Source: an uncultured Verrucomicrobiales bacterium (GTDB taxonomy: Bacteria; Verrucomicrobiota; Verrucomicrobiia; Verrucomicrobiales; Akkermansiaceae). From it: DNA of 64,000 nucleotides. This document shows positions 8,426 to 17,740 of the stretch, piece by piece (the first letter of the stretch is position 1; every line of letters starts with the position of its first letter). Location: the NCBI GenBank assembly GCA_937928545.1, contig CALGJQ010000005.1:62001-126000 (forward strand), written 5' to 3'. The notes beneath the pieces are model-generated. The model did not search any database and was not told the origin of the DNA. It saw nothing but the letters and a program-made list of their open reading frames with translations. The translations under genes were made by a program, and so were the position numbers.

Positions 8426-8938
8426 TTAATTCCATTTTGGATTGGAGACTGGAATGTTGAGATTCCTAAATAGTGATGCCAGCTTGCCCAAGTTGAATAT
8501 TTGGGCAAATCCAACTGGTTCTTTTCGGTAGTTGGAGCACCTGAAGCAAATATCGATGTGACCGACAATGTTTTCTTGATCGTCGTAAAATACAAAAGCG
8601 TGATGAGGATTAAAGCATCCAGCGGCTGGATGATCCGGATGGCTGCCGGTTACGGCCTCTCGTAACAGGGAGATTTGGTCTAGATTCAAGTTGATTCCAT
8701 TTTTTGGAATTCTTGAACGGTTGAGTTTGTTCTTCTCCCCAACGAGACCATTTGATGCATCTTCGTCAGTCCAGTTCATGCGGTAAGCCTTTACTTTTGA
8801 AAATTGAATGAAGCCCCAATCCTGACGCGTCTGAGTTAGTGAAGTAAGGTTGTCCTGATCGGGCTCTTTTGATGTTGTGCAGCCGCAAAAAGCGGTAACC
8901 AATACTGTTCCTAAAAAAATAGTCTGAAGGTAGGGCAT
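8426..8938 (-). CDS. Putative lipoprotein of unknown function
   Basis: The start at 8936-8938 gives 170 residues beginning MPYLQTIFLGTVLVTAFCGC, a lipoprotein-like signal with Cys20 as the likely lipid site. An upstream in-frame start (9025) adds a basic, non-signal stretch and is less likely. The mature part has ISLLREAVTG, then CFNPHHAFVFYD followed by HIDICFRCSNY. This 'C-NP-HH ... I-I-CF-C' pattern resembles small conserved proteins of unknown function that I recall from several bacterial phyla; the paired cysteines could bind metal. It stands alone, divergent from ilvD. Confidence 0.75.
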   Translation of the reverse strand: MPYLQTIFLGTVLVTAFCGCTTSKEPDQDNLTSLTQTRQDWGFIQFSKVKAYRMNWTDEDASNGLVGEKNKLNRSRIPKNGINLNLDQISLLREAVTGSHPDHPAAGCFNPHHAFVFYDDQENIVGHIDICFRCSNYRKEPVGFAQIFNLGKLASLFRNLNIPVSNPKWN

Positions 8939-9091
8939 GTTACAGTTAAAGTTATCTTTCGCCGGCTGACGGGAAATATAGTTTTTCAGGTTTCGCAAAA
9001 CTGACGCGACTCCTTTCCAAATCAAGGGGAATCGCTCACAAGTAGTGATGAGACTTGAAAAGTCGGCTTAAGCTGAAAAAGTCCCAATCTC

Positions 9092-10783
9092 ATGTGCGAC
9101 AATCCAAATATGCGCGAGTTTTCCTCGAAGGTTCTCGATGGTCCAGACCGGGCTCCTAGCCGGGCGATGCTTTATCCTGTCGGTTTTGATAAAGAAGATT
9201 TTAAGAAGCCGAAGGTCGGGGTGGCTTCGACTTGGAGTCAGGTGACTCCTTGTAATTTCCACATCGATGCGCTGGCCAAGGATTCCGCGAAGGGAGTCGA
9301 TGCGGCGGGCGGTAAGTCGGTCATTTTTAATACGATTACGATTTCAGACGGGATCTCGATGGGAACCGAGGGGATGAAGTATTCGCTGGTGAGTCGTGAG
9401 GTGATTGCGGATTCGATTGAGACCGTGGTGGGCTGTGAGGGAATGGATGGCTATGTCGCGATTGGTGGTTGTGACAAGAACATGCCGGCTTGCATTATTG
9501 CGATGGCGCGGATGAACCGACCTGCGGTCTTTGTTTACGGGGGAACGATCCTCCCAGGATGTGCCACTTTGAAAGGGGAAGAGAAGGATCTCGATATCGT
9601 TTCGGTCTTCGAGGCGGTGGGGAAGCACGCCAGTGGTGAGTTTTCGGACGAGGAACTACAGATGGTCGAAGAGAAAGCGATCCCAGGACCAGGTTCTTGC
9701 GGCGGAATGTACACCGCGAATACGATGGCGAGTGCGATCGAGGCTCTCGGGATGAGCTTGCCCAATAGCTCGGCTCAAGCGGCGATCAGCGATGATAAAA
9801 AGCGCGATAGCTTTGATGCGGGCGCGGCGGTTTTGCATCTTCTCGAGAAAGGAATCAAGCCTCGCGATATCATGACGCGGAAGGCCTTTGAGAATGCCAT
9901 CACCGTAGTGATTACGCTCGGGGGATCGACCAATGCGGTTCTTCACCTTCTTGCGATGGCTCATGCGGCAGACGTTGAGCTGCACATCGATGACTTTACA
10001 GAAATTGGCAAAAGAGTGCCGGTTCTCGCGGATCTCAAGCCAAGTGGGAAATACGTGATGGCTGAACTGGTCAAAATTGGGGGTCTTATTCCGCTGATGA
10101 AACTTCTCCTGAAGGAAGGTCTCATTCACGGCGACTGCCTGACTGTTACCGGGAAAACGATTGCGGAAAATTTGGCCAATTCACCTCTGGAGTTTCCGGA
10201 AGGGCAGGATGTGGTTCGGCCGATTGATAACCCAGTGAAGAAAGATAGCCACTTGCGCATTCTTTATGGGAACCTTGCTCCGACTGGATCGGTGGCGAAG
10301 ATTTCAGGTAAAGAGGGGCTTTCGTTCACGGGCCGTGCTCGCGTTTTTGATTCTGAAGAAGATGGAATGACGGCGATCCTGAGTGGAAAGATCGAAGCAG
10401 GGGATGTCATCGTCATTCGTCGAGAAGGACCCAAGGGTGGTCCGGGAATGCGGGAGATGCTTGGGCCGACTGCGGCGGTGATGGGGCGTGGACTAGGCGA
10501 CAAGGTGGCCTTGATCACGGATGGTCGATTCTCCGGAGGAAGCCACGGTTTCGTGGTGGGACATATTACCCCCGAGGCTCACGAAGGTGGCCCGATTGGA
10601 CTTCTTGAGGAAGGTGATACCATCACGATCGATGCTGAGAACAACGCGATTTCGACCGATGCCGATTTGGAATCTCGTCGCGCCTCTTGGGTGCAGCCTG
10701 AGCCGCGTTATACGCGCGGAGTTCTGGCAAAGTATGCTAAGCTTGTCACCAGCGCCAGTGAGGGTGCGGTGACGGATAAGTAG
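9092..10783 (+). CDS. ilvD: Dihydroxy-acid dehydratase
   Basis: This 563-residue enzyme removes water from dihydroxy-acids in valine, isoleucine and leucine synthesis. It is an iron-sulfur protein of the IlvD/Edd family. Cluster and substrate motifs are visible: [32 protein letters not shown], and the C-terminal [15 protein letters not shown]. The start is either the ATG at 9092 or a second one at 9110 (MREFSSK); neither has a clear Shine-Dalgarno site. Just upstream, the direct repeat GAAAAGTC (9057-9064) and GAAAAAGTC (9075-9083) flanks a GCTTAAGC palindrome and could be an operator. It stands alone, with a tRNA-like element 17 bases after its stop. Confidence 0.96.
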   Translation: MCDNPNMREFSSKVLDGPDRAPSRAMLYPVGFDKEDFKKPKVGVASTWSQVTPCNFHIDALAKDSAKGVDAAGGKSVIFNTITISDGISMGTEGMKYSLVSREVIADSIETVVGCEGMDGYVAIGGCDKNMPACIIAMARMNRPAVFVYGGTILPGCATLKGEEKDLDIVSVFEAVGKHASGEFSDEELQMVEEKAIPGPGSCGGMYTANTMASAIEALGMSLPNSSAQAAISDDKKRDSFDAGAAVLHLLEKGIKPRDIMTRKAFENAITVVITLGGSTNAVLHLLAMAHAADVELHIDDFTEIGKRVPVLADLKPSGKYVMAELVKIGGLIPLMKLLLKEGLIHGDCLTVTGKTIAENLANSPLEFPEGQDVVRPIDNPVKKDSHLRILYGNLAPTGSVAKISGKEGLSFTGRARVFDSEEDGMTAILSGKIEAGDVIVIRREGPKGGPGMREMLGPTAAVMGRGLGDKVALITDGRFSGGSHGFVVGHITPEAHEGGPIGLLEEGDTITIDAENNAISTDADLESRRASWVQPEPRYTRGVLAKYAKLVTSASEGAVTDK

Positions 10784-10800
10784 CGAAACAATTATAATTT

Positions 10801-10913
10801 GCTCTGAGAGGCGCTTGGACAGCCAGATGAACAAAAAGTTCATTGGAGTCGATCTTTCTGGAGAACGACCGGCCACTTCGGTGGCTCTGCGGGTTCGATT
10901 CCCGCTCAGAGCA
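10801..10913 (+). tRNA. tRNA-like gene with extra arms, identity unresolved
   Basis: The ends fold exactly like a tRNA: GCTCTGA (10801-10807) pairs with TCAGAGC (10906-10912), A10913 is the discriminator, and the T arm is GCGGG-TTCGATT-CCCGC (10889-10905) with a perfect T loop. A D-arm-like GGC/GCC stem (10810-10824) with TTGG in its loop follows. The middle is abnormal. Hairpin ATGAAC/GTTCAT (10827-10843) has loop CAAAAAG if read as a 5-bp anticodon stem, with A instead of U at position 33. Two further hairpins follow (10848-10869 and GCCAC-TTCG-GTGGC, 10872-10885). At 113 nt it is too long for an ordinary class II tRNA. The acceptor can also be drawn as 8 bp with a 4-bp T stem. CCC, not CCA, follows. 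Confidence 0.55.
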
Positions 10914-10931
10914 CCCTTTTGAAGAGAGCTA

Positions 10932-11585
10932 CTACTCTTCCTCTTTCTTCGGAAGAGGAGGGGCTCCGTCCTTGATGTCGTTGAAGAGGGAGATGTCTCC
11001 CTTGCGTCCGGCATTCTCTTGCTTGTTCGCGTAGCTGTTATTCATGCCTGCGTATAAGGCTAAGACTCCACAAACAAGAAGCCCGACAGTGTAAAGGAAG
11101 CCATTGTCTTCGCTGCTGGAAGCGAGAACGGGTTGGGCCGCTGCGACGGGGCGAGCGGGGGTTGTGACGACATTCGCCTTGGGCTTTTTCTTTGGCTTGG
11201 GCTTTTTGTCAACTTCGGGCTCATCGCTCACTTCAGAGGCCTTTTTGGCATGAGGGACGAACTCCTCTTCGTCGAGATCGTCCAATTCCTCATCGCTTAA
11301 GGTGTAAGCGAACTCAACATCACCAACGCGGATCTCGCTATCATTGCGAAGATCGATGATGGCCATTTCGTCCTCGTCCAAGGTGATGCCATTGGTCGAA
11401 TTCCGATCTCGCAGGATGTAGCCGCCTTCGACGCGCTCCATGGTGCAGTGAGTCGAAGAAATAGAAGGGCAATCGATAATGATATCGTTATCTGAGCTCC
11501 GTCCAATGCTCACTTTCTTGCGATCGAGTTGGAAACGGTAGGGCTGAGAGTTCTTTCCGGGAATGGTGATGCTTACGCGTGGCAT
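10932..11585 (-). CDS. FHA-domain membrane protein
   Basis: The ATG at 11583-11585 (MPRVSITIPG) gives 217 residues; an upstream in-frame start adds 21 residues of no clear origin. Residues about 1-95 are a forkhead-associated domain that binds phosphothreonine peptides: VSIGRSSDNDIII, SISSTHC and RDRNSTNGI hold the GR, S..H and N.G residues. An acidic and lysine-rich linker (about 100-165) follows, then one membrane segment near the C-terminus (FLYTVGLLVCGVLALYAGM). The FHA domain would face the cytoplasm. The partner kinase is not in this window. The gene is divergent from the ABC importer operon. Confidence 0.88.
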   Translation of the reverse strand: MPRVSITIPGKNSQPYRFQLDRKKVSIGRSSDNDIIIDCPSISSTHCTMERVEGGYILRDRNSTNGITLDEDEMAIIDLRNDSEIRVGDVEFAYTLSDEELDDLDEEEFVPHAKKASEVSDEPEVDKKPKPKKKPKANVVTTPARPVAAAQPVLASSSEDNGFLYTVGLLVCGVLALYAGMNNSYANKQENAGRKGDISLFNDIKDGAPPLPKKEEE

Positions 11586-11697
11586 AAAAAGAGAAGTTTG
11601 TTTCCAAAACTTGACCATAGCTGGGCTTCCTTGGCGATGAGAAAACACAATTCTGTTGGGCTTGCCTTTTTTTCAGGAAAATCAAGCATGTAGCGGT

Positions 11698-12753
11698 ATG
11701 GAAGAAATTCGGGCCGATGGGATCACCAAGAGATTTGGCGAGGTGACCGCTCTTAAGAACGTCTCTTTGAAAATTGCGAGCGGGGAGCTCTTTTTCCTCC
11801 TTGGTGGGAGTGGTTGTGGAAAGACGACTCTCCTGCGCTGCATCGCCGGCTTAGAAACGCCGACCGAAGGGCGGGTCTTTTTTGGAGATCGTGATGTCAC
11901 CGAATTGCCGACTCACAAGCGCGAGGCCGCGATGGTTTTCCAATCCTATGCGCTTTGGCCGCACATGACGGTGGGACAGAACATCGCCTTTGGCTTGGAA
12001 GAGCGGAAAGTGGAGAAGAAGGAGATTAAGAGGCGGGTTGAGGAGGCGCTCGCGATGGTGAAGTTGGAAGGATACGCGAAGCGTGGGATTGATCAGATGT
12101 CGGGTGGTCAGCAGCAGCGGGTTTCTTTGGCGCGTGCTCTGGTGGTGCGACCAAAATGCCTTTTGCTCGATGAGCCGCTTTCTAATCTCGACGCGCAGCT
12201 TCGGCTGGAGATGCGCGCGGAGATTCGTCGCATCGTGAAAGAGAATAACCTCACCGGAGTTTACGTGACGCACGATCAAGCCGAGGCGCTCTCGATGGCC
12301 GATCGAATGGCTGTGATGGATGCGGGTGAAATTGTCCAAGTCGGGCCGCCGGAGGAAATTTACCGCCAACCGTGTTCGAGTTATGTGGCCGGATTTATCG
12401 GCGAAACAAATCTCATTAAAGGAACGGCGGGCGAGGGGAATCTCGTGGAGACCGCGGTAGCTTCGCTGCGAGGGACTCCCGGTGTGGAGAGTTTTCAAGC
12501 CGTCAATGGCTCGCCGGTGGTGTTGTCGATTCGTCCTGAGGCGATTGATATCGTGAATCCAGCGGGCGTCGCTTTGACCGGCAAGATCATCGATCGGATT
12601 TATCTCGGGAGCATCATTCAATATACCGTGGAGTTGGCGGATGGCTCGGTGATGCAGGTGACGGAGCAGAATCCAAAAATCATCCGCTCGCCGGGGGAGG
12701 AGTTAGTCGGTCTGCAAGTGGCTCCTGAAGACGTGACCCTTTTAGAACGATGA
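11698..12753 (+). CDS. ABC importer ATPase, ferric-iron/FbpC-like
   Basis: The ATG at 11698 gives 351 residues. It has Walker A GGSGCGKTT (residues 36-44), the Q loop FQSYALWP, signature MSGGQQQRVSLARAL, Walker B LLLDEPLSNLD and switch YVTHDQAEALSM, followed by a C-terminal TOBE-type domain of about 110 residues. This layout is that of the CUT1/Fbp class of import ATPases (iron, thiamine, putrescine or sugar uptake). It overlaps the binding-protein gene in ATGA (12750-12753). Iron or an organic iron complex is my best guess for the substrate because the permease is the fused FbpB type, but the sequence does not prove it. Confidence 0.9.
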   Translation: MEEIRADGITKRFGEVTALKNVSLKIASGELFFLLGGSGCGKTTLLRCIAGLETPTEGRVFFGDRDVTELPTHKREAAMVFQSYALWPHMTVGQNIAFGLEERKVEKKEIKRRVEEALAMVKLEGYAKRGIDQMSGGQQQRVSLARALVVRPKCLLLDEPLSNLDAQLRLEMRAEIRRIVKENNLTGVYVTHDQAEALSMADRMAVMDAGEIVQVGPPEEIYRQPCSSYVAGFIGETNLIKGTAGEGNLVETAVASLRGTPGVESFQAVNGSPVVLSIRPEAIDIVNPAGVALTGKIIDRIYLGSIIQYTVELADGSVMQVTEQNPKIIRSPGEELVGLQVAPEDVTLLER

Positions 12754-14225
12754 AGGGAGCTTGGAAAAAATACTTGGGCGTCTTTGGGCCGATGGCTCTG
12801 GTGATTGCCGCGCCGATGATCCTGCGTGACGATGAAGCGGCGGCGATCAGCAAGGCGGAGCTGCGACTCGATATCATCACGCCGCACAACGAGTTGATCC
12901 GGCGTGAATTTGGTGAGGCTTTTTCGGAGTGGTATAAGGCGGAGAAAGGGGAGGACGTTTATGTCAATTGGCGCACGCCCGGAGGAACGAGCGAGATCAA
13001 GCGGGTGCTCGATAGCGCCTTTGGCTCGGCTGCAGATAACAATAAGGAAGGGATTGGGCTGGATCTCTTTTTTGGTGGGGGAGTTTTTGATTTTCAACTG
13101 CAGGCCAAGGAAGGTCGCTTTCAACGGCTTGCGATTTTCGAGACGGCTCCTGAGCTCTTTGCGGAGGATGTTATTCCGGAGAGCCAGAGCGGAGAGACCT
13201 ACTATCCTGAAGAACGCGATTGGTTAGGGGTCTGTCTCTCGTCCTTCGGGATTTGCTACAATACCGATAGTCTCGCGCGTCTTAAGATTCCTGCTCCTTC
13301 GACTTGGGATGAGTTGGGGAATCCTGAATACAATCGTGGGATTGCTTTGGCAGATCCGACGAAGAGCGGATCGGTCGCCAAGGCCTTCGAGATGCTGGTG
13401 CAGCAAAAAATCCATGTTCATCTCAAAGCGGGAATGGCACGAGAGGAGGCTTGTGCCAAGGGCTGGGTCGAGGGACTCAATTTGATTCAGCGCATCGGGG
13501 CGAACGCGCGTTACTTTACCGATAGTGCTTCTAAGGTTCCTCACGATGTGGCGCAGGGAAATGCAATCGCGGGAATGTGCATCGATTTCTACGGGCGATC
13601 CTTCAATGAAACGCTGAAGAAGGAAGATGGTTCTTCGCGCATCACCTTTATTTCTCCAGTGGGAGGGACTTCGATGAGTGTCGATCCGGTCGCGATTTTA
13701 AGAGGCGCGCCGCATCCTGAGTTGGCGCAGGACTTTGTCCGTTTCCTCTACACCAAGCATGGGCAGATGCTTTGGAATGCGAGGCCCGGGAGTGAAATGG
13801 GACCAAAGATGCGCGGCTTGCGGCGTCTCCCGATTCGTCGTGATCTGTATCAAGAACCTTATCTCTCGGAGATGGTCGATGCCGATGTCATGCCCTATGA
13901 AACGGCGAATGACTTCATCTACGAATATGACCTTACTGGACGTCACTTCACTCCGCTGCGGAATATCATCCGGGCGATGTGTATCGATTCTCATAACGAA
14001 ATGAAGGCGGCTTGGGCGGCTTTGATCGAGGCCGACTTTCCTCCCGAAGCGAGTGCCAAGTTTTTCGATGTCACGCCGGTGGGTTATGAATTGGCCCTCA
14101 CTGAGATTAAGAAGACGCTCAAGTCTGACGATAAGGTCGATTCGGTTCGCATGATGAATCGTCTCGGCAAGCACTTCCGCGATAACTACCGCGCTGCCGA
14201 AACCCTCGCTCAAGAAGCCCGATGA
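12750..14225 (+). CDS. Extracellular solute-binding protein of the ABC importer
   Basis: This 491-residue protein has an uncleaved-looking or atypical N-terminal hydrophobic segment (YLGVFGPMALVIAAPMIL) and then a periplasmic-binding-protein fold: LRLDIITPHNELIRREFGEAF, GFGICYNTDSL-type hinge sequence (read here as SSFGICYNTDSLARLKIP), STWDELGNPEYNRGIALADP, and a C-terminal lobe. It is longer than FbpA-type proteins (about 340 residues). The last 120 residues are an extra helical region. ATGA overlaps on both sides tie it to the ATPase and permease. It is expected to deliver the ligand to the membrane permease. Confidence 0.85.
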   Translation: MKGAWKKYLGVFGPMALVIAAPMILRDDEAAAISKAELRLDIITPHNELIRREFGEAFSEWYKAEKGEDVYVNWRTPGGTSEIKRVLDSAFGSAADNNKEGIGLDLFFGGGVFDFQLQAKEGRFQRLAIFETAPELFAEDVIPESQSGETYYPEERDWLGVCLSSFGICYNTDSLARLKIPAPSTWDELGNPEYNRGIALADPTKSGSVAKAFEMLVQQKIHVHLKAGMAREEACAKGWVEGLNLIQRIGANARYFTDSASKVPHDVAQGNAIAGMCIDFYGRSFNETLKKEDGSSRITFISPVGGTSMSVDPVAILRGAPHPELAQDFVRFLYTKHGQMLWNARPGSEMGPKMRGLRRLPIRRDLYQEPYLSEMVDADVMPYETANDFIYEYDLTGRHFTPLRNIIRAMCIDSHNEMKAAWAALIEADFPPEASAKFFDVTPVGYELALTEIKKTLKSDDKVDSVRMMNRLGKHFRDNYRAAETLAQEAR

Positions 14226-15919
14226 ATACCAAGCTCGCTTACTCGCTGACTGCCTTTGTGGGACTGTTCTTTGCGGTCTTCTTTCTCTATCCCGCCGTGG
14301 TGGTCTTAAAGGAGGCCTTTTACGTGGAAGGGGAGGGCTTCACCTTTTCTTTCGTCGGAGAGGTTTTCAAAAACCCCGTTTACACTGAGGGTCTTTGGAA
14401 TGCCTTTGCGCTTGGGGTCACGAGCACCCTAGCCTCCATCGTGATTGCCTTGCCGCTTGCGATCATTGGGCATCGCTATCTCTTTCCTTTTAAGAAGTCG
14501 CTCTCGGCTCTCATTCTTATTCCTTTGGTCCTTCCTCCCTTCGTGGGAGCGGTTGGGGTGAAGCAAATTCTCGGGATTCAAGGCGCGCTCAATGCGGTCC
14601 TCGCGGAGTTTGGGTTGATCGACCCCGCGATGCCGATCGACTGGCTAGGTGATGGTCGATTCTGGGGGGTGGTCATCATGAATGCCCTCCATCTCTATCC
14701 CATTCTTTACATGAACATTGCGGCCTCGCTGTCCAATATCGATCCTGCGATGGAGCAAGCCGCTCAGAATCTTGGTTGCCCGCCTTGGCGTCGTTTCTTG
14801 CGGATCACGCTTCCGCTCACCACCCCGGGGATCTTCGCGGGAGGAGCGATTGTCTTTATTTGGTCCTTCACCGAGTTGGGCGTTCCCTTGGTCTTCGACT
14901 ACACCCGCGTCGCGCCGGTGCAGGTTTATGACGGGATCAAAGACCTTGGCTCCAATCCTTTCCCTTACGCGCTGGTGGCGATCATGCTGGTGGTTTCAAC
15001 CTTGGTCTTTCTCCTCTCAAAAGCGGTGCTGGGACGATCAAAACTGGGCACCGCTCCTCGTCCGAAAGGGAAGAATGTCGAGGTCCGTCCCAAGGGCGGA
15101 AAGGCTTGGCTCTGCACCTTCTTTTTTGTCGGAGTCTTCTTCATCGCTTCGCTTCCCCATGCCGGAGTGGTGATTCTTTCGCTCGCGCACGATTGGTATG
15201 CTTCGATTCTCCCGGAAGCTTGGACGACTGCGCACTATGAGGAGGCCTTGAGTCATCCGCTGGTTGTTCCTTCGATCCAAAACAGTCTCTTCTATGCCTC
15301 GATGGCCACGTTGGTGGATCTCATTTTAGGAGTGGCGATTGCTTGGGTGATCGTCCGCAGCAGCATTCGTGGTCGTGCTTTCCTGGATGCTCTGGTGATG
15401 CTTCCTCTGGCGGTGCCGGGCTTGGTGATGGCCTTTGGCTATCTCGCGCTTTCGCAAGATGGCGAGGCCTTCCGCTTCCTCGTGCAGGGAGCGAAGGAGA
15501 ATCCCACGTGGCTCCTCGTCGTCGCTTATGCGGTGAGACGATTGCCTTACGTCGTGCGCTCGGCGGTGGCGGGTTTGCAGCAGAGCAATATCGCACTGGA
15601 AGAAGCGGCCCGCTCGCTCGGCGCAACGCCTGCGCGGACTTTGAGACGGGTTTCCTTGCCTCTCTTGGGGGCCAACTTGATCGCGGGAGGAATCTTAGCC
15701 TTCGCCTTCGCAATGCTGGAGGTGAGCGATAGCTTAATCCTCGCCCAGCAGTCGGAACACTTCCCAATCACGAAAGCGATTTACTCGCTCATCAGCATGC
15801 TCGGAAACGGCTACGAACTGGCCTCCGCCCTCGGGGTTTGGGCCATGGTGTTCTTGGGGATTTCCATCATCGGGGCGGTGGTGCTAGGAGGGAAAAAGGG
15901 CGGGCTTTTCAGGATGTAA
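14222..15919 (+). CDS. ABC importer permease, two fused FbpB-like halves
   Basis: This 565-residue inner-membrane protein has about 12 hydrophobic segments and two binding-protein-dependent transport domains in tandem. Each half carries an EAA loop that docks on the ATPase: EQAAQNLGCPPWRRFLRITLP in the first half (shortened: EQAAQNLG) and EEAARSLGATPARTLRR in the second. Such single-chain, duplicated permeases are typical of ferric-iron and related importers. It is the last gene of the three-gene operon and starts inside the stop of the binding-protein gene (ATGA, 14222-14225). Confidence 0.9.
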   Translation: MNTKLAYSLTAFVGLFFAVFFLYPAVVVLKEAFYVEGEGFTFSFVGEVFKNPVYTEGLWNAFALGVTSTLASIVIALPLAIIGHRYLFPFKKSLSALILIPLVLPPFVGAVGVKQILGIQGALNAVLAEFGLIDPAMPIDWLGDGRFWGVVIMNALHLYPILYMNIAASLSNIDPAMEQAAQNLGCPPWRRFLRITLPLTTPGIFAGGAIVFIWSFTELGVPLVFDYTRVAPVQVYDGIKDLGSNPFPYALVAIMLVVSTLVFLLSKAVLGRSKLGTAPRPKGKNVEVRPKGGKAWLCTFFFVGVFFIASLPHAGVVILSLAHDWYASILPEAWTTAHYEEALSHPLVVPSIQNSLFYASMATLVDLILGVAIAWVIVRSSIRGRAFLDALVMLPLAVPGLVMAFGYLALSQDGEAFRFLVQGAKENPTWLLVVAYAVRRLPYVVRSAVAGLQQSNIALEEAARSLGATPARTLRRVSLPLLGANLIAGGILAFAFAMLEVSDSLILAQQSEHFPITKAIYSLISMLGNGYELASALGVWAMVFLGISIIGAVVLGGKKGGLFRM

Positions 15920-15944
15920 AAGTGCGATTTCCTTGCTGCTCTAC

Positions 15945-16175
15945 TTACTTGTTTCTGGAATCTTTTTTTAGCCCAAGTAGGAAGCCCAAGATAAACCCGA
16001 TGATCGCCCCAGCCGGAAGTAAGATGATGACAATGATCGAGACGCTTGCAGCACTTGGGTCTGAGGGGGTTCTAAAAACATGAATCGCGGTCAATGTGTA
16101 GGCGGCGGCAGCGCTAAGGCCCGCTCCCACTAGGGAGAGTCCAAAGGCCCACGAGATGATTTTTAGGAAGCGCAT
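15945..16175 (-). CDS. Small membrane protein, unknown
   Basis: This 76-residue protein has two hydrophobic segments (FLKIISWAFGLSLVGAGLSA and the later VSIIVIILLPAGAIIGFILG) and a short basic tail LKKDSRNK. The second segment carries several glycines. It has no family that I recognise. It lies 25 bases after the importer operon on the opposite strand and starts an accessory patch that runs to the Abi-alpha gene. Confidence 0.6.
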   Translation of the reverse strand: MRFLKIISWAFGLSLVGAGLSAAAAYTLTAIHVFRTPSDPSAASVSIIVIILLPAGAIIGFILGFLLGLKKDSRNK

Positions 16176-16434
16176 CTAGATTTCACAGAAAGATTACAGA
16201 TTCTCAGAGCCATTTTTGGAATTCGCTGCCGATACTGAAAGAGATGTCCAAGACAGATGGTGGTTTTCCGGATCAGAGATATAGGGTTTAGCTAGGTCAA
16301 GCCAAGGATGTATTGAGCCATGACGCGTTATCTCCGCTCCAAATTCGGTGCTCATGAATGCTTGATCAGGTGAAACGCCAGCCCGTCCGATGTCGAGCCG
16401 GTTTGTCTTATCCTGTTTGCCCAGTCAGATTAAC

Positions 16435-16734
16435 TCATTTTGATTTAACCTTGGCTGTATTCTTCTTACGTTTCAGAGAGAGAAGGTGCGCAAGATCTGC
16501 CCAAATGCTGGATGTCGGTTCGTGCGGTGCTTCATACTCAGAAATACGACGCTTGTAATGGGCGCAAGCTACATTCTTTTTCTTCACTTCTTTCTTGAGG
16601 GTTTTGATTATTTTTCGCTGAGGAATCACCTGGTCGTAGCAACGCTGCGCATTGCGTTGAAGTGAAGATGCCCATGCGAGCCACTCTTCTCTGCTAGCTC
16701 CATCAGGAGGAGTCTGATCAATTAACTGTTGCAT
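16435..16734 (-). CDS. Small hypothetical protein, basic and helical
   Basis: The ATG at 16732-16734 gives 99 residues. A TTG 11 codons further upstream is also possible. The protein has EEWLAWASSLQ, a lysine-rich helix KIIKTLKKEVKKK that could form a coiled coil, and a basic C-terminus LSLKRKKNTAKVKSK. It has no signal peptide or membrane segment and no family I know. The roughly 260 bases upstream on its 3' side (16176-16434) show no gene. It lies 145 bases from the Abi-alpha gene on the same strand, which may be its only meaningful context. Confidence 0.55.
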   Translation of the reverse strand: MQQLIDQTPPDGASREEWLAWASSLQRNAQRCYDQVIPQRKIIKTLKKEVKKKNVACAHYKRRISEYEAPHEPTSSIWADLAHLLSLKRKKNTAKVKSK

Positions 16735-16879
16735 ATTGATTAGGGTTTGTGGTGACCGCAGTTTCAAGTTTTCTATTTATTTAACAAGTGTTAGGGAGGA
16801 AGCGAGACGGAGTGAAGAGTAAAACTGTGAATTCAAATACAAATTTCTGAAGCGAAAGTCGTCTATATCCAGCGATTTG

Positions 16880-17740
16880 TTAATCCTTGTGGCATGCTTG
16901 GATTAGCTGTGATCCGAAGTCAGATACATCAAATTTTTTGCGTTTTAAAAATGGTTTCATAATCCCTCCTATATTTGCAGCTTCGATAGCCATCTTGACT
17001 AAATCACTGCTTTCAAGTTCCTCATACAACGGTGCATTGAGCGTGTGGTCTCCAGCAAACTGGATGACGCCCAACCGCTCAAGATTATCAATATAGGCGG
17101 GTGTGTTCTCTGGGTGTGCACATTTCGCTTTAAGCCCGCAAAGCGAAAGATTTCTGCTGGAAACAGCAAAAGAAGATGGATTGGTGACTTCCGCTGGCAC
17201 CACAGCACCTTCTGGGAGCTTTGATTCAAGTGCTTCAATATCTAAACGTGAACGGACATCGACGATAGGCCACGTCTCCCTCTTCTTAAAGTGCTTTATC
17301 AAGCGGGCTTCGTCTGAGCAAAGACTCTTAATAATGCCTACGAATCCAGGATGCGCTGTATGGGCAATCTCCTTAGTCATTGAAGTTGCAAGAAGACTAG
17401 CAAAGAGGTCGGATAAGTCATCTTCGTCTCCACAGTACCGGACGGCCTCGATTGCAGGCACTGCTACAGAAAGCTTTGGTGCCACTATCTGATCTTCGGG
17501 TATGCCTTCCAGCCTCGTTGCAACTTTTTCCTCGAGCCAGTTTTGAAATTGCTCGTAGCCCCAGACTAAACCTGTCAGCGGGCTTAGCACGGCATTGACG
17601 GTGCGACCAACTGTCCCTAACGCTTTTCCTGCCTCCTTGGCAACGGGACTAAGGGCGTCATCATATACAGTTTTAGCAACTTCAACTCCTGCTTTGAAAA
17701 GTTCACTTTTGGCATTTGAATCTTGGGTTTCATCTGGCAT
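16880..17740 (-). CDS. Abi-alpha (DUF4393) family protein, putative abortive-infection gene
   Basis: This 286-residue protein matches the DUF4393/Abi_alpha pattern: a helical N-terminus rich in alanine and valine (YDDALSPVAKEAGKALGTVG), LSPLTGLVWGYEQ, IPEDQIVAPKLSVAVPAIEA and DLSDLFASLLATSMT, all in the family order. The family is named from a plasmid abortive-infection protein and is often found in defence regions, but its mechanism is not known. There is no catalytic motif I can point to. The hydrophobic N-terminal third may touch the membrane. It sits alone, upstream (in its own direction) of a 99-residue unknown gene. Confidence 0.82.
   Translation of the reverse strand: MPDETQDSNAKSELFKAGVEVAKTVYDDALSPVAKEAGKALGTVGRTVNAVLSPLTGLVWGYEQFQNWLEEKVATRLEGIPEDQIVAPKLSVAVPAIEAVRYCGDEDDLSDLFASLLATSMTKEIAHTAHPGFVGIIKSLCSDEARLIKHFKKRETWPIVDVRSRLDIEALESKLPEGAVVPAEVTNPSSFAVSSRNLSLCGLKAKCAHPENTPAYIDNLERLGVIQFAGDHTLNAPLYEELESSDLVKMAIEAANIGGIMKPFLKRKKFDVSDFGSQLIQACHKD

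Noticed and set aside
16176-16434. Possible small gene between the two small hypothetical genes
   Set aside because: Only very short frames are present (for example 17 codons from 16320), with no start context or recognisable product.
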